From assembly GCA_903871855.1 (NCBI GenBank), contig CAIQIK010000043.1:1-53334 (forward strand): 53,334 bases of DNA, read 5' to 3'. Made by a program: the position numbers and the translations under genes. The notes under the pieces were generated by a model. It made no database searches, was not told the origin of the DNA, and was given only the letters and a program-made list of their open reading frames with translations. The first letter of the stretch is position 1. Every line of letters starts with the position of its first letter. Source of the stretch: an uncultured Caldisericota bacterium (lineage in GTDB: Bacteria; Caldisericota; Caldisericia; Cryosericales; Cryosericaceae). Below are positions 39,389-48,391 of the stretch, one piece after another.

Positions 39389-40291
39389 CTAGTAGTACGC
39401 TACGATGCCCAGTGCCACGGACATCAGCTTCGTTTGTCCATCGTCGGCACGCGAAGGTACCAGGACCGGTTTGCGCGCGCCAATGGTAACATGGGCCGAG
39501 GTGAATCCAGCAAAGTAGGTCATGGACTTGCCTAGCAGGTTTCCTGCCTCGATATCCGGCACAATGAGAATGTCGGCTACCCCGGCGACCTCACCGCCAA
39601 TACCCTTGATGCTTGCCGCTCGTGGCGAAACGGCGTTGTCCAGTGCCAACGGCCCATCGACAACGCAACCCTTGATCTGCCCGCGTTCGTACATGCGTGT
39701 AATGACGGTGGCGTCCTCTGTACACGGCATTTTCTCTGTAATAGTCTCCACAGCCGCCAGCACAGCTACCTTCGGGTTCTCGTAGCCAAGACGGTGATAC
39801 ACGCCAACAGTATTCTTGATGCTCTCCACCTTCTCATCCAGCGTCGGGGCAACAAGAATGCCGCCGTCCACGACCGCCAGCAGCGAGTGGCGCACACGGG
39901 TGTCCTCATAGATGGTGCACTCAGACATCACGTTGCTGGCCCGGATACCCGTGTCCTTGTCCAGCACGGCATGAAGCAGCTGTGCTGTCTGCGCCCCGCC
40001 TTTCAGAAGAACGTCCACCCGATCATCGTGTGCCAGTTGTACGGCGATCCTGCACGCCTCCACAGGGTCGCCCGCAGGGACGACTTCATAGTCGCCGGCG
40101 GACACCCCAGCTTGCTGCAGCAGCGCCGCTATACGGTCAGGTGGACCTACAAGAACCGGTGCTGCTATGCCGGCTTGCTGTGCCAGAATGGCAGCATGCA
40201 GTGATACCTCTTCGGGGAACACAACGGCCAGCTTCCTGCGGCCACGCTTTTTCGCCTCTTCCAGCAGGTCATCGAACGTTCTGATCTCCAT
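39389..40291 (-). CDS. ptb: Phosphate acyl (acetyl/butyryl) transferase, paralogue 2
   Basis: A second 300-residue member of the phosphate acetyl/butyryltransferase family. It has VDVLLKGGAQTAQLL, VMSECTIYEDT, VDGGILVAPTLDEKVESI, CVVDGPLALDNAVS and ADILIVPDIEAGNLLGKSM. Glycine and acidic residues at the CoA/phosphate site are kept. A strong AGGAGGGA site precedes the ATG. It lies nine bases after buk. Confidence 0.9.
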   Translation of the reverse strand: MEIRTFDDLLEEAKKRGRRKLAVVFPEEVSLHAAILAQQAGIAAPVLVGPPDRIAALLQQAGVSAGDYEVVPAGDPVEACRIAVQLAHDDRVDVLLKGGAQTAQLLHAVLDKDTGIRASNVMSECTIYEDTRVRHSLLAVVDGGILVAPTLDEKVESIKNTVGVYHRLGYENPKVAVLAAVETITEKMPCTEDATVITRMYERGQIKGCVVDGPLALDNAVSPRAASIKGIGGEVAGVADILIVPDIEAGNLLGKSMTYFAGFTSAHVTIGARKPVLVPSRADDGQTKLMSVALGIVAYY

Positions 40292-40300
40292 GGGTCCCTC

Positions 40301-41359
40301 CTATTCGTATGTTTTTTCAGTCTCGATACCCTGTTTGAGGCGCAGGTATGCATCGTTCAGCGCTTCCAGTTCATTCTCACCGGGGATGACCTCAACTGGT
40401 GCAATGAACTCCACTCGCTCGCGTACCCATTGCATCAGCATCGAGCTCTTGGCCAGTCCACCGGTCAGCACAATGACATCGACGTCACCTTCCAGCACAG
40501 TAGCCATGGCACCAATCTCCTTGGCTATCTGATAAGCCATTCCTTCATAGACCATCGCTGCACCCTGGTCGCCTGCAGCGATTCGAGCTTCGGCCTCACG
40601 CGCATCGTTCGTAGCAAGATACGACACAAGCCCACCCGTCCGTGTCAATCGCTTGACGATTGCTGCCTCGGTAGCACCTTCTTCAAAACACAGGCGCACC
40701 AGCGACGCAGCGGGGACCGACCCAGCGCGTTCGGGGGAATAGGGACCCTGTTCGTTGGCGTTGTTCACGTCCACGATACGCCCGTGACGCAGGGGCGCAA
40801 CCGAGATGCCTCCCCCGAGATGTGCCACGATCATGTTCATCTCCTGCAACTGCTTTCCCTTCGCTTGAGCAACCTTGTATGCTACCTTGCGGATATTCAG
40901 CGCATGCCCCAGTGACCGTCGTGGCAGTTCCCTGAGCCCCGAGAGCCTCGCCACGTCCTCGAACTCGTCAACCGAGACGGGATCAGCAATGTAGCAGGGA
41001 ATACCTGTGCCTTCCAGCAGACGATGAGCGATCAATGCTCCCAGATTAGACGCATGCTGCGCAATGCGGGCTTCAAAACAGTCGCACAGCATACGGTCAT
41101 TGACAGCATAAACACCCGCTGATACGGGATGCAGAACACCGCCACGTGCCATGACGGCTTCGAGGTGTACTGCCTGCACGCCGTGACGCGTCAAAAAATC
41201 CTTCACAGTCTGTACGCGCGTCTCCAGCTGATCCGAAATCCGAGAAAACGGCGCCAGATCCGCTGCAGAATAGTCCAGCGACTCCTGTGCGATCACGTTC
41301 GCCCCTTCGTACAACGCCACTTTTGTAGACGTGGAACCAGGATTGATTGCAAGAATCAT
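40301..41359 (-). CDS. buk: Butyrate kinase (branched-chain acid kinase family)
   Basis: Makes ATP from butyryl phosphate, the last step of butyrate (or branched-chain acid) fermentation. It has the acetate/butyrate kinase fold with ILAINPGSTSTKVALYEG, MARGGVLHPVSAGVYAVN, VAHLGGGISVAPLRHGRIVDVNN and the late VLTGGLAKSS; 352 residues match the family. It is co-oriented with two ptb paralogues, giving a complete acyl-CoA to acid plus ATP module. Confidence 0.95.
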   Translation of the reverse strand: MILAINPGSTSTKVALYEGANVIAQESLDYSAADLAPFSRISDQLETRVQTVKDFLTRHGVQAVHLEAVMARGGVLHPVSAGVYAVNDRMLCDCFEARIAQHASNLGALIAHRLLEGTGIPCYIADPVSVDEFEDVARLSGLRELPRRSLGHALNIRKVAYKVAQAKGKQLQEMNMIVAHLGGGISVAPLRHGRIVDVNNANEQGPYSPERAGSVPAASLVRLCFEEGATEAAIVKRLTRTGGLVSYLATNDAREAEARIAAGDQGAAMVYEGMAYQIAKEIGAMATVLEGDVDVIVLTGGLAKSSMLMQWVRERVEFIAPVEVIPGENELEALNDAYLRLKQGIETEKTYE

Positions 41360-41383
41360 ACGGGAGACCTCCTGAATGAGTAG

Positions 41384-43093
41384 CTACCGAACCAGCAGTT
41401 CACGAGCGTGGGCCAGAGCGACCTCAGACACCTGGTCGCCCGACACCATCCGCGCCAGCTCACGTACACGCTCTTCGCCCGTGACGCGGTACACTGCGAC
41501 GGTAGTGGCATCCTCGCTCTGCTCCTTCGAGATGACGAGGTGCGTTCCGGCCCTGGCCGCGATGGTGGGCAGATGGGTGATGACGATGACTTGGCGGTGC
41601 ATACCAAGACTGGCCAGCTTGCCTGCAACTGCAAGCCCTGTTTCGCCACCGATGCCTGCATCGACCTCATCGAACACCATGGTAGGGATCTGGTCGGTCT
41701 CGGCGAATACCGTCTTGAGCGCGAGCATAACGCGCGAAAGCTCTCCGCCGGATGCGATTTCTCTGAGAGGACGCAATCCCTCGCCTGGGTTGGGAGCAAT
41801 AAGGAACTCCACCACGTCCAGGCCCGTCTCAGATGCTTTGAAGCGCTCATCCCCAACAGCGATACCCTGCTCGTCGACGCTCTCCTCGATGGAACAGACG
41901 AACCGGGCATTAGACATGGCCAGCTCGCCAAGCTGTTCCTCAACCTTGCGCGCAAGGATGGGGCCCCCTTGCTTGCGTTTCGCCGTCAGTGACGCTCCGA
42001 TAGCTGAGAGTTCAATCTCCAGCTGTGTTATGTGGTCACGCATGCCGGCCTCGTCGCCCGCATGCTCGTGGCGTTCACGCAACTTGCGGTCAATCTCCAT
42101 CCGAAATGCAAGGAGACCGTCCAGGTCCTTGTGATATTTCTCCTCGAGTCTCGCAATAGTATCCAGCCGCTCAGTCACCTGCGCCAGTCGCGCATCATCC
42201 AGCTCAAGTCTGCTGAGATAGTCGTCCAGCGCCGACTCTGCTTCCTTGAGAGTCGCCTGCGCTCCGTCCAGCAGGGATACCATCTCGTTCAGCCGGGGAT
42301 CGATCGAGCAAAGGGCCTCGATGGTATGGTGCAGTCTGCCCACCTGCCGCACGATCCCTTCGCTGTCCCGCGATTCATCACCGACAAGGGCACCCGACGC
42401 CTGGCCCAATTGCTCCTGTAGTTCACGGACGTTCTCCAGAAGCCGCTGTTCTGCGATGAGCAGGCTGTCCTCTCCCGTCTTCAGCTGAGCACGCTCAAGC
42501 TCCTCCGATGCAAACTCCAGATAAGTGGTCTCATTGTCCCATTCTGTCCGGCGCGTTTCCATCTGCTCCAGTTCACGGCGTGCAGTGCGTAGCTCTGTGA
42601 GCTTCGTGCCAAAGAGGTCCCGCGCAGACTCGGCGTCATGCCCCAGAAAAGAGTCCAGAAGCCGGATGTGATTCTCACGTACCAGCAACGACTGTGGTTC
42701 GTGCTGCCCATGCACGTCCACGAGATTCTCCCCAAGCAGTCTGAGCGTACTGATGGGCACAATCCGCCCGTTGATGCGATACTTGTGTCGGCCGGTGCGG
42801 TCCACCTCGCGGGTTGCCACGACAGTTACGTCGTCGTCCGTCACGAGGTCGCCCAACATATCCCGCAGGGAACAGACGCGCGGAAGCGCGAACTCCGCAT
42901 CGAGTCGCAGGCTGTCCGCTCCCACGCTGATGAAGTCACTGGTCAGCTTGCCCCCCAGCACTGCGCTGATTGCTCGAACAAGGATAGACTTGCCCGCCCC
43001 CGTCTCGCCGGTGATGACATTCAACCCATCATCGAATGACAGGTGAACGTCGTGCGCGATGGCCAGATTGTGGATATCCAGTTCCAACAGCAA
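41384..43093 (-). CDS. recN: DNA repair protein RecN
   Basis: An SMC-like ATPase acting in double-strand-break repair. The 569 residues begin with an ATP head ending its Walker A at GETGAGKS (29-36). A long coiled coil follows (about 160-370). The C-terminal head has EIASGGELSRVMLALK and VFDEVDAGIGGETGLAVAGKL. The start is TTG at 43093, nine bases after GGGG and two bases after the nadK stop. A longer reading is open but lacks support. The ispA-dxs-nadK-recN order is conserved, minus yqxC and argR. Confidence 0.94.
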   Translation of the reverse strand: MLLELDIHNLAIAHDVHLSFDDGLNVITGETGAGKSILVRAISAVLGGKLTSDFISVGADSLRLDAEFALPRVCSLRDMLGDLVTDDDVTVVATREVDRTGRHKYRINGRIVPISTLRLLGENLVDVHGQHEPQSLLVRENHIRLLDSFLGHDAESARDLFGTKLTELRTARRELEQMETRRTEWDNETTYLEFASEELERAQLKTGEDSLLIAEQRLLENVRELQEQLGQASGALVGDESRDSEGIVRQVGRLHHTIEALCSIDPRLNEMVSLLDGAQATLKEAESALDDYLSRLELDDARLAQVTERLDTIARLEEKYHKDLDGLLAFRMEIDRKLRERHEHAGDEAGMRDHITQLEIELSAIGASLTAKRKQGGPILARKVEEQLGELAMSNARFVCSIEESVDEQGIAVGDERFKASETGLDVVEFLIAPNPGEGLRPLREIASGGELSRVMLALKTVFAETDQIPTMVFDEVDAGIGGETGLAVAGKLASLGMHRQVIVITHLPTIAARAGTHLVISKEQSEDATTVAVYRVTGEERVRELARMVSGDQVSEVALAHARELLVR

Positions 43094-43095
43094 TG

Positions 43096-43926
43096 TCAGT
43101 AGCCCCAGTGGAACTTGGCGCCGAGGACCTTGTAGAAGTTTTTGTCGCGCAACCGGATGATGGCAACATCCTGGGGGTGTCTCTTCACGCATACCGTGTC
43201 AAAGCTGTGGATGTCGCCGACACGCTCTCCGTCGCACACGAAGGCAGCTTTGTCTCGCGACGGCTTCACCTTAAGGGTGATCTCACTACCTGCCGATGTG
43301 ACCAGAGGCCTCGACGTGAAGTCGTGTGGCGCAAGAGCCGTGAGCACAAGTGCTTCGACGGTAGGGTCGAGAATAGGTCCTCCGGCGGACAGGGAGTACC
43401 CTGTCGAACCGGTTGGTGTGCACACCATGATGCCGTCTGCTGTGATCTGCCCTGCGCGCACACCTCCGATGAATACCTCGAACGTGAGGATCTTTCCTGT
43501 AAGGTCCCGGACCACCAGAATGTCGTTGATGGCTGTCGTACCAAGGATTTCCTGGCCCTCACGCACAACGCGCGCTTCAAGGACAAGACGGTGTTCAACC
43601 GTGTACGCATGTTCAAGGACAGCGTCAAGCGACGCATAGACCTCATTCTCCTCGACGTCGGTGAGAAAGCCGAGAGAGCCAAGGTTGATGCCGAGGACGG
43701 GCAAACCCAGGTCGGTGCTGAGCCGTGCGGCACGTAGAAAGGTCCCATCGCCACCCAGGCTCAAAATGAAGGAACCGTCCGCTGCTCCCGATGGGAGCGT
43801 GGACAGATCATCCCTGGAGGTCACGGTGACAACCTCGACCCCTTTGCTTGTCAGGTACGGTCGAATCTCGCGCTCGAGTTCACGCGCATCCTTCGAATCC
43901 CCTCGGTAGTAAATAATGCTTTTCAT
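43096..43926 (-). CDS. nadK: NAD kinase
   Basis: Phosphorylates NAD to NADP. It has GGDGT at 58-62, GINLGSLGFLTDV, and the second NE/D-type region TAINDILVVRDLTG followed by TPTGSTGYSLSAGGPI. From the ATG at 43926 there are 276 residues; a GTG directly before it is an alternative. The ribosome-binding site is poor. The 42 bases back to dxs hold no clear promoter. Confidence 0.95.
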   Translation of the reverse strand: MKSIIYYRGDSKDARELEREIRPYLTSKGVEVVTVTSRDDLSTLPSGAADGSFILSLGGDGTFLRAARLSTDLGLPVLGINLGSLGFLTDVEENEVYASLDAVLEHAYTVEHRLVLEARVVREGQEILGTTAINDILVVRDLTGKILTFEVFIGGVRAGQITADGIMVCTPTGSTGYSLSAGGPILDPTVEALVLTALAPHDFTSRPLVTSAGSEITLKVKPSRDKAAFVCDGERVGDIHSFDTVCVKRHPQDVAIIRLRDKNFYKVLGAKFHWGY

Positions 43927-43968
43927 CACGCTGTACAGTGTATAACAGATGTGCCGGGCTTCAAGCCG

Positions 43969-45816
43969 CTACCGCCTATCCACCTCGGCCAGCAGACACT
44001 GCGCAGCACGCACCAGCCCTTGGGCGTCGAGTTGATAAGTGCTCAGGAGGTGTGCCCGCTTGTCCTGGACAGGGAACGCGTCAGGAACACCACAACGCCC
44101 GATGTGCGAGATGTTCATGCCCGCACATGCGAGTGCTTCGGCGACTGCGTCGTAAACGCCCGTGGAACGTGTCGTCTCTTCAGCAAGCAGCACTGCCCGG
44201 CAGGTACCGGCCAGTCGTGTGAGGAGACCAATGTCTAGCGGCTGGGCAAAACGAAGGTCCACAACACATGCATGGACTCCATCGCCTGCAAGAATCCTCC
44301 GGGCTTCCAGGGCCGAGCGAAGTACCGGCCCCAGCGAAACAATGGCGACATCGCTCCCGTCGGCAACGACGACAGCGCTACCGAGAGTCATGGGAGAGCG
44401 CTCACCAAGCTGCTCACTAAGATCGTAGGCAGCGTCCTTGGGATATCGGATAGCAAACGGCCCTTTAGCCGCGGCTGACAGTTCCAGCATGCGCACCAGG
44501 TCTCTGCGGTCTCCCGGGGAACATACGGTCATGCCGGGAACGCTCTTCAGAAAGCCGACGTCGAAGACACCCTGATGAGTCGGCCCGTCATCGCTGACCA
44601 GTCCGGCCCGGTCGACCGCGAACCGCACGGGCAGACTGCCGATGCCGACATCGTGCACGATCTGATCGTACGCCCGCTGGAGAAAGGTCGAGTAGATTGC
44701 AACATATGGCTTGTACCCTTGCCTAGCCAGCGACGCCGCCATACCCACAGCATGCTGTTCAGCAATGCCAACATCATAGCACCGATCGGGAAAGCGCTTG
44801 GCGAACTCGGCAAGGCCGGTGCCGTCCATCATCGCAGCCGTGATCGCGACGATTCTGAGGTCTGTTTCCGCAAGCCGTATCAGCGTCTCACCAAATACGT
44901 CGGAGTAGGTCAGCATAGACTTTTCCTGCTTGCTCACCCCATTCTCGATGAGAAACGGCGCGACACCATGGAATTGAGACGGCTGTCGTTCGGCCAGCTC
45001 ATATCCCTTGCCCTTCACTGTCACGACCTGCAGGACGACAGGCTGCTGGATGTCCTTGACCATGTTGATCGCTTCGATGAGTTTGCTGATGTCATGTCCA
45101 TCCACGACCCCGAAATACCGGAAACCCAGCTCCTCGAAGAAGATTGTGGGGAGGTACAGCCGTTTGAGCAGGGTTCTCAGCCAGCGAAGCCCACGTCCCA
45201 CCAGAGGAGACTCGCGTGCGCGCAGGTACCATGCACGTGTCCGCAGCCGGTTGAGCGCCCGCGCCATGCCCCCGACAGAGCGGGATATGGACATGTCGTT
45301 GTGGTTGAGGATAACAAGGCATTGGCCGTGCGCCCGTCCGAGGTTGTTGAGCGCTTCCAGGGCCATGCCGCCGGACAAGGCACCATCACCGATGACCGCA
45401 ACCACGCGCTGGTTGCCGCCGTCCAGGCGCCGTGCCGCAACGAGACCTGCTGTTATGGAAAGCGACGTCGAGGCGTGGCCAGCCAGGAACGTGTCGTAAG
45501 GAGATTCATTGGGATTCACAAACCCGCTGATCCCCCCGCATTGCCGGAGCGTGCCGAACAACTTGTAGCGCCCGGTGAGAAGCTTGTGCGTATAACACTG
45601 GTGTCCAACGTCCCAAACCAGCTGGTCCCTCGGCGTATCCAGCGTCATGTGGAGCGCGATCGTCAGCTCGACGGCTCCCAGATTCGACGCAAGGTGCCCA
45701 CCATTGGTCGAACACGTGTCGAGAATGACCTGTCTGCATTCGGCCGCCAGTATCCGCAGATGTGGGACGTCCAGTCCGCGGATGTCCGCCGGCGAGGTAA
45801 TGTGCTCGAGGATCAA
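43969..45816 (-). CDS. dxs: 1-deoxy-D-xylulose-5-phosphate synthase
   Basis: First enzyme of the MEP isoprenoid pathway, thiamine-diphosphate dependent. The 615 residues match. His41 in NGGHLASNLG, GDGALSGGMALEALNN (143-158) for ThDP binding, DVGIAEQHAVGMA with the catalytic Glu, and DRAGLVSDDGPTHQG are all present. The start is TTG overlapping the ispA stop (TTGA). It also feeds thiamine and pyridoxal synthesis. Confidence 0.96.
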   Translation of the reverse strand: MILEHITSPADIRGLDVPHLRILAAECRQVILDTCSTNGGHLASNLGAVELTIALHMTLDTPRDQLVWDVGHQCYTHKLLTGRYKLFGTLRQCGGISGFVNPNESPYDTFLAGHASTSLSITAGLVAARRLDGGNQRVVAVIGDGALSGGMALEALNNLGRAHGQCLVILNHNDMSISRSVGGMARALNRLRTRAWYLRARESPLVGRGLRWLRTLLKRLYLPTIFFEELGFRYFGVVDGHDISKLIEAINMVKDIQQPVVLQVVTVKGKGYELAERQPSQFHGVAPFLIENGVSKQEKSMLTYSDVFGETLIRLAETDLRIVAITAAMMDGTGLAEFAKRFPDRCYDVGIAEQHAVGMAASLARQGYKPYVAIYSTFLQRAYDQIVHDVGIGSLPVRFAVDRAGLVSDDGPTHQGVFDVGFLKSVPGMTVCSPGDRRDLVRMLELSAAAKGPFAIRYPKDAAYDLSEQLGERSPMTLGSAVVVADGSDVAIVSLGPVLRSALEARRILAGDGVHACVVDLRFAQPLDIGLLTRLAGTCRAVLLAEETTRSTGVYDAVAEALACAGMNISHIGRCGVPDAFPVQDKRAHLLSTYQLDAQGLVRAAQCLLAEVDRR

Positions 45817-46703
45817 CTCCGAGCCTTCTCCGCAAGAAGGTCGACAAGACCTGTCAGGAACTCCCCCCCGCTGTCCAGCGCAAGCGCGGACTCACGGGCA
45901 CGCACCAGGTACTGCAATGCTTTCTCCCTTGCGTCACCAAGTCCAAGCACGGTCACGTAGGTCGCCTTACGGTTCTTGACGTCTTGACCTGCCGTCTTGC
46001 CGGTCTGCGCTTCGGTCGCACTGGCATCGGCGATATCGTCCACGATCTGGTATGCCATGCCAAAGGTCTCACCAAATTCCCGCAGCCTGCCCATGTCGGC
46101 CTCACTGGCACAGCCGAAGATGCCCCCAAGCAGTACTGAAGCCTGTATGAGTGCGGCAGTCTTGTTCTTGTGGATGTACTCGATCGCGTCGATTTCGACG
46201 TGTTCGTCGCTAGAGGTAATGACGTCCATCGCCTGTCCACCGACGAGACCCTCTGCACCTGCCAGAACGGCCATCGTCCGTACCGCCTCGAGGCACCGCT
46301 CGGCGCCGAAAGCACCGACCATCTGCGTGGATGAAAGCTCCTCAAATGCCATTGTCAACAGCGCATCCGAAGCCAGAAGCGCCATGTCGTCGCCGTGGAC
46401 CTTGTGTGTTGTTGGCTTCCCGCGCCGCAGGTCACTATTGTCCATCGAGGGTAGATCGTCCTGAATAATGGAATACGCGTGTACCATTTCGATGGCGGCG
46501 AGGACCGGCTTAATGCGCTCCCTGTCGCGGGTGCATGCCTCATAGACGGCAAGACACAGAGCAGGTCGCACACGCTTGCCCGGTGAAAGAAGCGCATAGG
46601 ACATTGCTGCGTGCATGACAGATCCCTGAAGCGGAGCAAGACAATCAGCCAGCACTCCGTCGATGTAGTGCGCTTCCTCGTTGAGATGGTCCCGGATGTT
46701 CAT
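45813..46703 (-). CDS. ispA: Polyprenyl (farnesyl/geranylgeranyl) diphosphate synthase
   Basis: Condenses isopentenyl units into short-chain prenyl diphosphates. The first aspartate-rich motif is DDLPSMD (82-88) followed by NSDLRRGKPTTHK, and the second is DDIAD near 225. The 296 residues and the DDxxxxD spacing fit the bacterial FPP/GGPP type. It ends with a TTGA overlap into dxs. Chain length is not decided by the sequence I can see. Confidence 0.93.
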   Translation of the reverse strand: MNIRDHLNEEAHYIDGVLADCLAPLQGSVMHAAMSYALLSPGKRVRPALCLAVYEACTRDRERIKPVLAAIEMVHAYSIIQDDLPSMDNSDLRRGKPTTHKVHGDDMALLASDALLTMAFEELSSTQMVGAFGAERCLEAVRTMAVLAGAEGLVGGQAMDVITSSDEHVEIDAIEYIHKNKTAALIQASVLLGGIFGCASEADMGRLREFGETFGMAYQIVDDIADASATEAQTGKTAGQDVKNRKATYVTVLGLGDAREKALQYLVRARESALALDSGGEFLTGLVDLLAEKARS

Positions 46704-46719
46704 GTCAGCCCCTTTCCAC

Positions 46720-46965
46720 CTACCCGCAACGATCTGTGATCGTGTAGTCGACGTGGTCCACAGATGAGTAACGGCTCCCTTGCCTGAGCAGTTCCACTAG
46801 GCGCAAGAGCCGCTGTTCGTCGCCCGATGCGACAACATGCACAGTACCGTCGTTCATGTTGTCGGCTTTGGCATCGATTCCAAGCCCGACAGCCGCCTGC
46901 TCCACGAAGTATCGAAACCCGACTCCCTGCACGATGCCAGACACATCTGCAACCAGATTCTTCAT
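46720..46965 (-). CDS. acyP: Acylphosphatase
   Basis: A small (81-residue) enzyme that hydrolyses acyl phosphates. GIVQGVGFRYFVEQA carries the phosphate-binding arginine, and ADNMNDGTVHVVASG carries the catalytic Asn. The ATG at 46965 gives the usual start; a GTG at 46971 is in frame. It lies between nusB and ispA, an unusual spot occupied by folD/xseA/xseB in B. subtilis. Its substrate could include acyl phosphates from the ptb/buk pathway, but that is only a guess. Confidence 0.9.
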   Translation of the reverse strand: MKNLVADVSGIVQGVGFRYFVEQAAVGLGIDAKADNMNDGTVHVVASGDEQRLLRLVELLRQGSRYSSVDHVDYTITDRCG

Positions 46966-46979
46966 CCGCACCCACTCAG

Positions 46980-47396
46980 TCAGTTCCCCGCGCCCCCGAC
47001 ACCACGCAGGACACCGTTCACGAAACTCCCCGATTCGGCGCCACCGAACTCTTTGGCCAGTTCAACAGCCTCATTGGCTGCAATGGCTGTCTTGATCGGG
47101 GGCTTGCCATACTTCATCTCAAAAACGGCAATCAAAAGAATCACACGATCAACGACAGCAATTCTGTCGATGCCCCAATGCTCCGTATGTGTGCCCACTT
47201 CAGCCAGAATAGCGTCCTCATGGGCCTGGACTCCCTGAATGAGCTTGAGCGCGTACGCCTGCACGAGCGGGGCCTCATGAGCATACATATCGAACGTCTG
47301 ATCAACTGAAACGTTGCCCTGTGCCAAACTGTACAGGACCTGCAGCGCTATCTCCCGCGAGCGCCGGCGGTTCTGTACTCCCTGACTCGTCGCCAT
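46980..47396 (-). CDS. nusB: Transcription antitermination factor NusB
   Basis: RNA-binding helical protein of the rRNA antitermination complex, 138 residues. RRRSREIALQVLYSLAQGN and DRVILLIAVFEMKYGKPPIKTAIAANEAVELAKEFG are the family signature. It starts three bases after the yqhY stop. Confidence 0.95.
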   Translation of the reverse strand: MATSQGVQNRRRSREIALQVLYSLAQGNVSVDQTFDMYAHEAPLVQAYALKLIQGVQAHEDAILAEVGTHTEHWGIDRIAVVDRVILLIAVFEMKYGKPPIKTAIAANEAVELAKEFGGAESGSFVNGVLRGVGGAGN

Positions 47397-47399
47397 GCG

Positions 47400-47723
47400 T
47401 CAAACCCGCACGTCGGCGATATGGACGTTGACCTCCTGGATGTGATACGGAGTGGATGCTTCAACTTCCTTGGCGACAGCACTCCGCACACTGCCAGCAA
47501 GTTTGCGAAGGTCGGTCCCAAATCGTCCGACAATGAACACGTCGAGCCTCAGCTCAAGAACACTTCGCGTAATACTCACGCCGTGAGGTTCACGACCTTC
47601 GCGGTCCCAGCACGGAAAGTGCTCCTTGAGACCCTTCCACATCGACTCTACGCCCTCAACGGACAGACACGCGTGAACGATGAGAGACTCGAGTGCAGCG
47701 TCAGTGATGAGAAACTTGTCCAT
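47400..47723 (-). CDS. yqhY: Asp23/Gls24 family protein (YqhY-like)
   Basis: A 107-residue Asp23 domain protein; ITDAALESLIVHACLSVEGVESM and LDVFIVGRFGTDLRKLA show the family pattern. The ATG at 47723 is four bases after the efp stop. The efp-yqhY-nusB order matches the position of yqhY in Firmicutes, where it is tied to acetyl-CoA carboxylase activity and carbon flow. No acc gene is present here. Confidence 0.88.
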   Translation of the reverse strand: MDKFLITDAALESLIVHACLSVEGVESMWKGLKEHFPCWDREGREPHGVSITRSVLELRLDVFIVGRFGTDLRKLAGSVRSAVAKEVEASTPYHIQEVNVHIADVRV

Positions 47724-47727
47724 GGAT

Positions 47728-48288
47728 TTACTTGACCCTCTCGAGATACTCTCCGCTGCGCGTGTCGATGCGAACTTTGTCGCCTTCATTGACGAACAGC
47801 GGAACCATAAGCGAGAACCCCGTCTCGATCTCCGCGATCTTGTTGGCACCCGTAGCGGTATCACCCTTGATACCCGGCTCGGTGTGCGTGATAGTCGCCT
47901 CGATGAACGTGGGCAGCTCGACGCTGACTGGCTTCTCCAGGAAGTAGACGACGTCAACCACAATGTTCTCGATAAGGTAGTTGACGACGTCGCCAAGGTC
48001 ATCCTTCGTCAGGCCGATCTGCTCATATGTGCCGGAGTCCATGAAAGTGTAGATGCCATCAGCATCATACAGGTACTGCATCTTTTTGTGTTCAAGATAT
48101 GCACTCTTGACCTTCTCATCAGGACGGAAGGTCTGCTCGGTGACATTGCCGGTCATGAGGTTCTTCATCTTGAGGCGGACAAATGGAGATCCCTTGCCAG
48201 GCTTGATGTGTGTGAACTGAATGACGGCAAAAGCCTGACCGTCTATTTCGAACGTGACACCTGTGCGCAATTCGTTGGCGGAAATCAA
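47728..48288 (-). CDS. efp: Elongation factor P
   Basis: Relieves ribosome stalling at polyproline. The 186 residues have the tRNA-mimic KOW, OB and C-terminal domains. The tip loop is PGKGSPF with Lys32, the residue modified in lysine-type EF-P; no modifying enzyme is in the window. The start is TTG, seven bases after GGAGG. Confidence 0.96.
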   Translation of the reverse strand: MISANELRTGVTFEIDGQAFAVIQFTHIKPGKGSPFVRLKMKNLMTGNVTEQTFRPDEKVKSAYLEHKKMQYLYDADGIYTFMDSGTYEQIGLTKDDLGDVVNYLIENIVVDVVYFLEKPVSVELPTFIEATITHTEPGIKGDTATGANKIAEIETGFSLMVPLFVNEGDKVRIDTRSGEYLERVK

Positions 48289-48324
48289 CGTCTAACCTCC
48301 CGGGACTGAGCTGTCAATCATGGT

Positions 48325-48353
48325 ATTGTACAGGTCAACCAGCATTGCGTCAA
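48325..48353 (-). promoter_or_regulatory. Promoter for efp-yqhY-nusB operon
   Basis: On the minus strand TTGACG (48348-48353) and TACAAT (48325-48330), spacer 17, lie in the 103-base gap between pepQ and efp. The long minus-strand run is therefore at least two transcription units. Confidence 0.75.
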
Positions 48354-48391
48354 GCGTTCGGGGACGCAGCGCCGCCACACTCTGGAAACAC

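Noticed and set aside
44575-45960. Long plus-strand open frame opposite dxs and the end of ispA
   Set aside because: dxs is certain from its catalytic motifs; the other frame has no family features.
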